Positions 1 through 5,224 of a stretch of DNA of 5,438 nt are shown piece after piece. Within the stretch, counting starts at the first letter, position 1. Each line of letters opens with the position of its first letter. Both the position numbers and the translations under genes were made by a program. Below the pieces are notes generated by a model that had not been told where the DNA came from, searched no databases, and worked only from the letters and a program-made list of their open reading frames with translations. Source of the DNA: Deltaproteobacteria bacterium (GTDB lineage: Bacteria; Myxococcota_A; Polyangia; HGW-17; SLPX01); assembly GCA_011390535.1 (NCBI GenBank), contig JAABSF010000006.1, positions 1 to 5,438 of the forward strand, written 5' to 3'.

Positions 1-1343
1 CCAAGGAAATACAAACCCATTGCGATTTCAATGTAGGGAACCAAAGTAACCCCGGCTTTATATTTTCTCTTTGACCACTGTTCGACCTTATTCACCACCC
101 CGGTCTTAGGCGTCCGAACAAACTCGCTTGTCTTTCCACGCAAAGCTTCAAAAACAGCTCTGGACTGATTCACACACAACCCGATGCCCAAGGATAATAC
201 AAGCGGTATTCTTCCCAGACTCCTCCAGAAACTTGTGTGCCCTTCTTCTCTTTGCGTTATCAAATAGAACATCGCAACTGAAAAAGTCGTTCCCAAAAAG
301 AGTGGCACATCCAAAATTAAAACCTCTCTCCACCCATGAGTCGTCCTGACCAATAAATTCGGCAATAAAAGAAGTGACAATAGAAACAGTAGTGGATAGG
401 CAAAATTATTGGTCAAATGGAAGAACGCTTCCAGCTTAATTTTCCAAGACACATCGCTCTTTAATACCATGGGCAAGAGCTTCTGCGCTACTTGAATCGA
501 CCCCTTAGCCCAACGAAACTGCTGAGACTTGAAAGAATTCATCTCTACCGGAATTTCCGCCGGAGAAAGAATTTCGGGCAGATATACAAACTTCCATCCT
601 TCAAGCTGTGCCCGGTAGGAAAGATCTAAATCTTCCGTCAAGGTGTCATGTTGCCACCCTCCAGAGGTACGAATAGCGTCTTTTCTCCAAATGCCGGCTG
701 TACCGTTGAAATTGAAAAACCTTCCGGACCGGTGGCGGGCCGAGTGCTCAATCAAGAAATGCCCATCCAGCATTACTGATTGCACTTGTGTCAAGGCTGA
801 ATAATTTCTGTTTATGTGTCCCCAGCGCACCTGAACCATCCCCACTTCCGGATCAGTGAAAAAATGAACGGTTTCTTTCAATATTGATTCGTTGGGAACA
901 AAATCGGCATCAAAGACCAATACAAAGTCGCCTTTTGCACAATTCAATCCGGCCTCAAGTGCTCCGGCCTTAAACCCCTCTCGATTGGTCCTGTGGATAT
1001 AAGCTACATCCAGCCCTCGTTCTCTTAACTCTTCCACTTTGTCAATGCATATTTGCCTTGTTTCGTCTGTGGAATCATCAAGGACCTGTATCTCCAACCG
1101 GTCCCAAGGATAGTCGATCCTCGCTGTAGCTTCCAGCAGCCTCTCGGCAACATACATTTCATTAAACATCGGCAACTGAACTGTCACATGGGGCAACTCT
1201 GCAAACCGATCTTTTGGTTTCGGCCTGTTGTTTTTATGCCGGTAATATAAAGCAACGAGGGTGCTTCTATGAAAACCGTAAACAGCAAGACAAAGCAAAA
1301 CCGTCACATACAATGATATCAACACTATGTCTAAGACAGCCAT
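1..1343 (-). CDS. CesA/CslA-like processive family-2 glycosyltransferase (C-terminus beyond left edge)
   Basis: Membrane glycosyltransferase expected to polymerise a beta-linked polysaccharide from a nucleotide sugar on the cytoplasmic face and export it. I translated 447 codons from ATG 1343; the frame is open to the left edge, so the end is missing. An N-terminal membrane span covers about residues 2-24. The GT-A domain follows, with LDDSTDE at 88-94, the metal-binding FDAD at 144-147, TED at 236-238 (catalytic base) and QQFRW at 274-278 (the QxxRW acceptor motif of processive enzymes). Further spans lie near 308-335, 341-364 and 379-393, then SEFVRTPK, which I associate with bacterial CslA-like enzymes. 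The start has a GAGGAG site 5 bases upstream and an in-frame TGA four codons before it. No PilZ domain is seen, and TED replaces the more extended BcsA layout, so it is probably not BcsA. Product (glucan, mannan or other) cannot be told. The family call is firm. Confidence 0.93.
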   Translation of the reverse strand, partial: MAVLDIVLISLYVTVLLCLAVYGFHRSTLVALYYRHKNNRPKPKDRFAELPHVTVQLPMFNEMYVAERLLEATARIDYPWDRLEIQVLDDSTDETRQICIDKVEELRERGLDVAYIHRTNREGFKAGALEAGLNCAKGDFVLVFDADFVPNESILKETVHFFTDPEVGMVQVRWGHINRNYSALTQVQSVMLDGHFLIEHSARHRSGRFFNFNGTAGIWRKDAIRTSGGWQHDTLTEDLDLSYRAQLEGWKFVYLPEILSPAEIPVEMNSFKSQQFRWAKGSIQVAQKLLPMVLKSDVSWKIKLEAFFHLTNNFAYPLLFLLSLLLLPNLLVRTTHGWREVLILDVPLFLGTTFSVAMFYLITQREEGHTSFWRSLGRIPLVLSLGIGLCVNQSRAVFEALRGKTSEFVRTPKTGVVNKVEQWSKRKYKAGVTLVPYIEIAMGLYFL

Positions 1344-1348
1344 GGGAA

Positions 1349-1354
1349 CTCCTC
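1349..1354 (-). promoter_or_regulatory. Shine-Dalgarno site of the glycosyltransferase
   Basis: GAGGAG on the minus strand, 5 bases before ATG 1343, is one of the clearest ribosome binding sites in the window and fixes that start. Its first bases overlap the TGA stop (1355-1353) of a possible 38-codon upstream ORF, an arrangement typical of translational coupling. Confidence 0.75.
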
Positions 1355-1469
1355 AATACGATCCCACCACTGGGATCCCTGTTTCCGCCGTCCCTAAAAA
1401 ACCCGATAAACGGACCTGTTTTTCTAAACCACTAAAAACCAAGCCGTAAAACCTATTACGACTCGCCAT
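1353..1469 (-). CDS. Possible 38-residue leader peptide upstream of the glycosyltransferase
   Basis: A small ORF runs from ATG 1469 to TGA 1355-1353. It begins MASRNRFYGL and ends GIPVVGSY. AAGGA lies just before the start (spacing about 3-4 bases, slightly short). Its stop overlaps the GAGGAG site of the glycosyltransferase and is in the same frame, so the reading is TGA-GGA-GTT-CCC-ATG. The peptide is mildly basic at its N-terminus, with no clear membrane span, signal peptide or family that I recognise. It may be a coupling or leader peptide, or a chance ORF in a leader; 38 codons can occur by chance. Read-through would join it in frame to the synthase. Confidence 0.3.
   Translation of the reverse strand: MASRNRFYGLVFSGLEKQVRLSGFLGTAETGIPVVGSY
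1360..1377. repeat. Perfect 7-bp dyad in the glycosyltransferase leader
   Basis: GATCCCA (1360-1366) and TGGGATC (1371-1377) are exact inverted copies around a 4-base loop. In the minus-strand mRNA this makes a compact hairpin ending 5 bases before the Shine-Dalgarno site. The proximal arm can instead pair TGGGA (1366-1362) with TCCCA (1347-1343), which covers the start codon's first base and encloses the ribosome binding site. It could be an RNA switch, a protein operator, or chance. Confidence 0.45.
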
Positions 1470-1594
1470 ACTTCCTTGCCTAATCAACAGCCTCTCTACG
1501 CATCAACCATCCCAAAACCTCTGAAACTAACTGTCGGCGTCCGGCTCATTTTACTCACAAATATCCCTAAAAGCTCCCAAAACGAGCGTTCTCC

Positions 1595-1622
1595 ACTGTA
1601 AGAACATAGGTTCACTTGTCAA
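1595..1622 (-). promoter_or_regulatory. Candidate sigma70-type promoter for the glycosyltransferase
   Basis: On the minus strand an exact TTGACA (1622-1617) is followed after 16 bases by TACAGT (1600-1595, 4 of 6 matches to TATAAT). Transcription would start near 1588, giving a leader of about 245 bases. The -35 sits in a small palindrome, CTTGTCAAG, so TTGTCA also occurs on the other strand. It is the best promoter match facing the gene, but a 28-base consensus match in AT-rich DNA is only suggestive. Confidence 0.4.
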
Positions 1623-1652
1623 GAAGGACTTTACCTTCTACAAAACAAATCT

Positions 1653-1677
1653 AAAAAAAAATTTTTTGCAAAAAAAA
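1653..1677. repeat. A/T tracts with nested palindromes, probable curved DNA or UP element
   Basis: Nine A (1653-1661), six T (1662-1667), GC, then eight A (1670-1677). It contains the perfect palindromes A6T6 (1656-1667) and T6GCA6 (1662-1675). Such tracts bend DNA. The segment lies about 44-68 bases upstream of the start expected from TATAAT 1709-1714, where UP elements or nucleoid proteins act. That role is inferred. Confidence 0.5.
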
Positions 1678-1685
1678 CTCAATAT

Positions 1686-1714
1686 TTCTTAGCTGGAGTT
1701 GTTCATATTATAAT
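1686..1714 (+). promoter_or_regulatory. Candidate promoter of the thioredoxin-like lipoprotein gene
   Basis: An exact TATAAT (1709-1714) lies 17 bases downstream of a weak -35, TTCTTA (1686-1691, 3 of 6 matches), below A/T tracts that may act as an UP element. The -10 overlaps the ATG at 1713, so a transcript starting about 7 bases later would begin near 1721-1722. That excludes ATG 1713 and favours ATG 1722, possibly as a leaderless message. The -10 sits in the palindrome ATTATAAT (1707-1714), so the minus strand also carries TATAAT. Confidence 0.45.
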
Positions 1715-1721
1715 GGCGGCC

Positions 1722-2240
1722 ATGAAAAAACATAATTTTTACAAGTGCATAGTCTTTTTTTGGCTTATCATCCTGATCTCACTTAATGGGTGCTCTACGG
1801 ATCGGCCCTCCCAAACTTTACCCGTTTTGAAAAAAAGGGCGCTTGTTTTGACCCTCCCCTCGGTAAAAGAGAGATCTTTTTCCCTCCATTCACTGAGAGG
1901 GAAAAGAACCTTTGTGCTCTTTTTTGCTACCTGGTGCAGACCATGTCAAATCCTATTCAACCGCCTTCTGAGAGCACGGGCTTTTTTCGAAAAGGACAAG
2001 CCTGAGATCGTAGCTATCTCAGTCGACCAAGACCCTCGCTTTTTGAAAGTTTTCGTGGAAACACTCAATCTACCTTTTCCTGTGCTTCACGCTACACCAG
2101 AGGCACTGCACTCTGCCGGGATAGGTAGAATCCAGTCTGTTCCTACTTTGCTGTTAATCGACAAACAGGGGTTTCCCCGCGCCTTTATAAGTCACCTGCT
2201 TTCGACTCGTGAATTGGTAGAGCTTATAAAGAGATTGTAA
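1722..2240 (+). CDS. TlpA/ResA-like thioredoxin-fold lipoprotein
   Basis: Probable membrane-anchored thiol-disulfide oxidoreductase of the cell envelope (172 residues from ATG 1722). It begins MKKHNFYK, then has a hydrophobic stretch and the lipobox SLNGC with lipidated Cys24, a type II signal peptide. The thioredoxin fold follows: FFATWCRPC at about 67-75 gives the redox pair Cys72/Cys75, and SVPT supplies the cis-proline Pro141 facing it. The IVAISVDQD segment matches the TlpA/AhpC-TSA superfamily. Relatives reduce cytochrome c apoproteins or periplasmic disulfides; the partner here is unknown, and no cytochrome biogenesis gene is nearby. ATG 1713 would add MAA, but 1722 gives a cleaner signal peptide and fits the promoter. 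GGAG at 1695-1698 is too far from either start. It converges with the kinase gene 57 bases downstream. Fold and localisation are well supported; the substrate is not. Confidence 0.9.
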   Translation: MKKHNFYKCIVFFWLIILISLNGCSTDRPSQTLPVLKKRALVLTLPSVKERSFSLHSLRGKRTFVLFFATWCRPCQILFNRLLRARAFFEKDKPEIVAISVDQDPRFLKVFVETLNLPFPVLHATPEALHSAGIGRIQSVPTLLLIDKQGFPRAFISHLLSTRELVELIKRL

Positions 2241-2270
2241 AAAAAACACTCCTTTGCATTCATCTCCGGC

Positions 2271-2299
2271 AGAAAAAAAACTATAAACTTCTTTTTTCT
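2271..2299. terminator. A/T-only inverted repeat between convergent genes, possible bidirectional terminator
   Basis: AGAAAAAA (2271-2278) and TTTTTTCT (2292-2299) are exact inverted copies around a 13-base loop, between the lipoprotein stop and the kinase stop, which it touches. T-rich runs follow on both strands (2301-2308 on plus; 2248-2241 on minus). The stem has almost no G-C pairs, so it would be weak for intrinsic termination. I saw no stronger hairpin in the gap. Confidence 0.3.
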
Positions 2300-4469
2300 A
2301 TTTTTTTTCTTTCTCCTGCTCTTTTTTTAGTTCTTTCTTGAGCCTGCGAACAGCCTCTCGCGATCTTCTTCGTAGAAATCTAGTTGATTTTTTTTCTTTC
2401 AACAATTTTTCATACTCTGCTAAAGACCGCTTTTTCTTTCCTTCCGCCTCCAACGCTCGTGCCCACACATATTGAGCCGAAGGATTTGTTGGGTCAAGAG
2501 ACATGGCCTCTCCGGCTAGAGCTTCCGCTTGAGCATGTTTTTTTTGTTTAAGCGCTTTATTGGCACGCGCTACAAGGACTTTTACCAGGTTTTCTTTTGC
2601 ATCCCCATCACCAGGTACCAGCGCCAAAAGATCTCTGAACGGGGCTTCCGCCTTATCGTATTTCCTTCTAACCAGAAACCGCCTGCCTTTCTTGTAGAGT
2701 TCTTTCCTGGCGTAGCTGCGGAGCTTTTTTATCTCTTTTTTCGCTGCCTCCGCTTCTTCCAGTCGGCTGATAAAACTCAACAAGCTCTCTTTTTCCGGGC
2801 GTGTCCATCGTTGTTTTTTTGCTGCCTTCCATGCCATCTCTAGAAAAAAAGTCACTTCTGCATTGGTCAACCGCGGCACTAAAGGCTCTGCATCGGCTTC
2901 ATCGGAATCTGCATCCAAGGTTTCGCTGTCGCCCCCTACTATTTCTGCATCTTGATGACCTTCCAAAGACGCATCTTGATGATCACCTCTTCTGGCTATG
3001 GCTATTGCATCCCTCTCCTTTTTTGTCGCCTGCCGCTTTCTCAACAAAAATAAGCCTGTTGTTACGGCGGCTAAAACAACAAAACCTAAAAGTGCCCACA
3101 GCCATCCTAAACCCTTGCCGGGTTTTCGCACTACGGTATGGGTGTGCTGAGAAAAACTTTCGAAATCATTGCTTCTTTTTTCACCAAAAACATCATCGAA
3201 AGAATTCGGAGCACTATCGTCGGCGGAAATCACAGGTTTTGTAAAAGTTCGCACCCGAAGAGAATTCATCGCCTCCGGGAGCTCATCTCCTTCAGGTTGT
3301 TCATCCTCTTGTTTTTCCAGCACATCCTCAGAGGTCTTTTCTTCGGCAGAAACATCCTCTCTCACTGAAGCTTGTTTCTCTAGAACCGGTATCTCCGGAT
3401 TGGAGCCCGAAGACCTTAGAAAACTAATGTCAATAAGAGCACTGTCTGAATCCCGCAACCCTAAAATCGCTGCCACCGCCGCCCCTCTTCCACTCATGAA
3501 CTTCCGGAGATCATATTCCAGTTGCTCCATTGTCTGATGTCGCAAATCCGGATTTCTTGAAAGCGCCTTCATTACTATGGCATCTAATTCTTCAGGTATC
3601 TCCGGACGAATGTTTTTTGGGGATTCCGGGGTTTTTGTAGCCTTGAGGGTAAGAACCTCCATGATGTTATCCCCTTCGTGAGGAGGTCTTCCCACTATCA
3701 TGGCATACAACAACCCACCTGTAGCGTATACATCCACCCTTGAATCCGACGGTTGACCGGCAGCTTGTTCGGGCGCCATATATTCCGGTGTTCCCATCGC
3801 CAGGCCCGGTTGGGTCAGCCCACCTCCACGAGTCATCTCCATTCGTGTCGACTTGGCAATGCCGAAATCCAAAATTTTGACGAAATCCGGCTCTCCATCT
3901 CTCGTAACCAAAAAGACGTTCTCCGGTTTTAAATCTCTATGAATTATCCCTACTTTATGAGCAGCCCCTACCGCTTGACAGACTTGTATTGCTACGTGCG
4001 CAGCTCTCTCCGGATCCATCCAGCCGTTATCTATAATAACATCAGCCAGCTCCATGCCTTCGAGAACTTCCATGACAAAAAACGCTCTGCCGTCAGGTGT
4101 TGTGCCCGAATCAGTAACATCTACAATATTTGGATGCCCAATAGCTGTGGCCGCTCGAGCTTCTCTCCTAAATCGCTCTAAAACCTCCTCTTCATTTGAA
4201 TACAGCGGGTGTAAGACTTTAATCGCCAGCTTTCTTCCTATCTGGACGTGCTCGGCACTGTATACCTCTCCCATCCCACCTTCCCCCAACAACGCATCTA
4301 TCCTGTAACGATTATCCAAAACCGTCCCCACTAACATTCTAGGGTTGATCGACATGGGAGCATCAACGGGGGGAGGTTTGATTGCCCCGGAACGACCATC
4401 TTCCGCACGTTCGCCGCTCTTGCTGCGGGAGATGGATTTCGTAGATTTGTCTTTGGGGTTATTATCCAT
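2298..4469 (-). CDS. Membrane Ser/Thr protein kinase with C-terminal TPR-like region
   Basis: Hanks-type (PknB-like) receptor kinase of 723 residues. A charged N-terminal tail (1-45) precedes the kinase domain (about 55-325), which is complete: GEGGMGEVY loop at 62-70, Lys84 in LAIK, Glu103 of helix C, HRDLKPEN at 177-184 with catalytic Asp179, DFG at 201-203, and GTPEYMAPE at 226-234, whose Thr227 is a likely autophosphorylation site. An acidic, low-complexity linker (about 363-440) leads to one membrane span at about 454-476. After it come an acidic stretch and three degenerate TPR-like helical pairs (about 587-690), ending in a very Lys-rich tail. The C-terminal part is therefore probably periplasmic, sensing or scaffolding. 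The ATG has no clear Shine-Dalgarno; the next Met (39) has none either and would remove only the tail. The gene follows the epimerase by 71 bases with no strong terminator seen, so they may share a transcript. Ligand and targets are unknown. Confidence 0.95.
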   Translation of the reverse strand: MDNNPKDKSTKSISRSKSGERAEDGRSGAIKPPPVDAPMSINPRMLVGTVLDNRYRIDALLGEGGMGEVYSAEHVQIGRKLAIKVLHPLYSNEEEVLERFRREARAATAIGHPNIVDVTDSGTTPDGRAFFVMEVLEGMELADVIIDNGWMDPERAAHVAIQVCQAVGAAHKVGIIHRDLKPENVFLVTRDGEPDFVKILDFGIAKSTRMEMTRGGGLTQPGLAMGTPEYMAPEQAAGQPSDSRVDVYATGGLLYAMIVGRPPHEGDNIMEVLTLKATKTPESPKNIRPEIPEELDAIVMKALSRNPDLRHQTMEQLEYDLRKFMSGRGAAVAAILGLRDSDSALIDISFLRSSGSNPEIPVLEKQASVREDVSAEEKTSEDVLEKQEDEQPEGDELPEAMNSLRVRTFTKPVISADDSAPNSFDDVFGEKRSNDFESFSQHTHTVVRKPGKGLGWLWALLGFVVLAAVTTGLFLLRKRQATKKERDAIAIARRGDHQDASLEGHQDAEIVGGDSETLDADSDEADAEPLVPRLTNAEVTFFLEMAWKAAKKQRWTRPEKESLLSFISRLEEAEAAKKEIKKLRSYARKELYKKGRRFLVRRKYDKAEAPFRDLLALVPGDGDAKENLVKVLVARANKALKQKKHAQAEALAGEAMSLDPTNPSAQYVWARALEAEGKKKRSLAEYEKLLKEKKSTRFLRRRSREAVRRLKKELKKEQEKEKK
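2947..2982. repeat. 12-bp direct repeat with 24-bp period inside the kinase gene
   Basis: GCATCTTGATGA occurs at 2947-2958 and 2971-2982. It encodes two HQDA motifs (residues 497-500 and 505-508) just after the membrane span of the kinase. This looks like a small in-frame duplication in the acidic linker, which tolerates length change. Confidence 0.7.
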
Positions 4470-4540
4470 GAAAACTTATGATAACTTGAATGTTACTCAA
4501 ATGCTATCACTCTAACCTGTAAGGTGAAAATTTCTAGACC

Positions 4541-5095
4541 TTATTTTTTGTATTTGGGAAAACTTTTTTTCTCAAATAGTCGATAAAACTCGGGATTCGT
4601 CCTATCACGTTCAGAGACTATAGGGCGACCACTTGTTTTCCAAGGCAAAGAAAGATCTTTATCACACCACAATACTCCTTGCTCGTCTGTTCCATCATAC
4701 AAAGCGTCCACAAAATAGATCAGCGCCATATTTGAAAGTGCATAGTAACCGTGGGCTACTCCCGGTGGGATGACCAATAATCGCGGATCGTCTTCATATA
4801 ATTCTGTGGTATAGGATTCTCTCCATGTAGGAGAACCTTGCCTCAAATCTACAAGCATAACCCTTACACCGCCTCTTACGCAAAACCAGCAGTCTGTTTG
4901 TTGGAGGTGATAGTGCAATCCACGCAAGACACCTTTTTTTGAAACAGAGAGGTTCGCCTGTTGGGGATTCATGGCAGAAGAACCTAACCAGTCGGTTCGA
5001 AATATCTCCGTCAAAGAACCCCTTGTGTCACAATGAGGTTTGGGTGAAAAACAAAAAGCTCCGCAAATTGTTGTTTTTAGTGTTTCTATTTTCAT
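4541..5095 (-). CDS. rfbC: dTDP-4-dehydrorhamnose 3,5-epimerase family protein (RmlC-like)
   Basis: Cytoplasmic cupin of the RmlC family (184 residues, normal length). RmlC epimerises dTDP-4-keto-6-deoxyglucose at C3 and C5 in dTDP-L-rhamnose synthesis. Visible signatures: DTRGSLTE (23-30), VLRGLHYH (56-63) with catalytic His61, IPPGVAHGYY (109-118), Tyr133 in the position of the catalytic acid, EQGVLWCD (138-145), and Asp164 in SERDR, the partner of the His in RmlC. One departure: by my alignment the conserved GKLV segment after the catalytic His is replaced by TDCW (67-70), removing a Lys implicated in substrate binding. I recall short RmlC-like homologs with a similar QTDxW segment, so the exact sugar may differ. 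No rmlA, rmlB or rmlD is in view. It lies 71 bases upstream of the kinase on the same strand, and divergent from the deacetylase. No good Shine-Dalgarno precedes ATG 5095. Family firm; substrate inferred. Confidence 0.88.
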   Translation of the reverse strand: MKIETLKTTICGAFCFSPKPHCDTRGSLTEIFRTDWLGSSAMNPQQANLSVSKKGVLRGLHYHLQQTDCWFCVRGGVRVMLVDLRQGSPTWRESYTTELYEDDPRLLVIPPGVAHGYYALSNMALIYFVDALYDGTDEQGVLWCDKDLSLPWKTSGRPIVSERDRTNPEFYRLFEKKSFPKYKK

Positions 5096-5124
5096 CTGGA
5101 CGTAATCTATAACTCCGATAAAAT

Positions 5125-5151
5125 ACTATATTTGCATTTTATACTTTGTAA
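5125..5151 (-). promoter_or_regulatory. Weak candidate promoter for the epimerase-kinase pair
   Basis: On the minus strand TTACAA (5151-5146, 4 of 6) is followed after a short 15-base spacer by TATAGT (5130-5125, 5 of 6), about 30 bases before ATG 5095. On the plus strand the same AT-rich block has TATACT (5140-5145, 5 of 6), a possible -10 for the deacetylase, but without a good -35. The 129-base divergent gap must contain promoters for both directions; the exact elements are uncertain. Confidence 0.25.
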
Positions 5152-5210
5152 CCAGAGCCTTTTCGGAAATAAGGTTCTTAATAAAAGACCCTGGGAAAAA
5201 AGGCAAGAGT

Positions 5211-5216
5211 AAGAGG
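5211..5216 (+). promoter_or_regulatory. Ribosome binding site of the deacetylase-like gene
   Basis: AAGAGG ends 8 bases before ATG 5225, a normal spacing. It supports that start over any later one. Confidence 0.6.
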
Positions 5217-5224
5217 TCTTTTCC

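Larger units (their letters stand above)
1344..1712. other. Divergent intergenic region between glycosyltransferase and lipoprotein genes
   Basis: This 369-base stretch separates two genes reading outwards and holds no gene longer than 38 codons. From left to right it contains the glycosyltransferase ribosome binding site, a 7-bp dyad, a possible small ORF (1353-1469), a sigma70-like promoter on the minus strand (1595-1622), A/T tracts (1653-1677) and an exact TATAAT on the plus strand (1709-1714). If the minus-strand promoter is used, the glycosyltransferase mRNA has a leader of roughly 245 bases, long enough for regulation. I see no tRNA, recognisable riboswitch or mobile-element end. Confidence 0.7.

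Noticed and set aside
128..349. Open frame on the plus strand opposite the glycosyltransferase, with a second at 148-333 on the minus strand in another frame
   Set aside because: Both lie inside the glycosyltransferase, which has continuous family motifs; neither translation resembles a protein family.
1353..1355. TGA between the small ORF and the glycosyltransferase read as Trp or selenocysteine
   Set aside because: All tryptophans translated here are TGG and other long genes have no internal TGA. A good ribosome binding site and ATG follow at once, and no selenocysteine hairpin was recognised.
1496..1558. 20-codon ORF (GTG 1558 or ATG 1549 to TAG 1496) in the glycosyltransferase leader
   Set aside because: Too short, with only a poor AGGG site upstream; nothing links it to a downstream start.
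1344..1712. Known riboswitch, tRNA or CRISPR repeat in the long intergenic region
   Set aside because: No cloverleaf, no regularly spaced repeats and no riboswitch core that I recognise; only the short dyad and A-tracts stand out.
2529..3537. Several overlapping plus-strand open frames opposite the kinase (2529-2843, 2801-3244, 3169-3537)
   Set aside because: They are antisense to a 723-residue kinase with complete motifs. Their Phe-, Ser- and Leu-rich composition reflects the complement of Lys- and Glu-rich codons.
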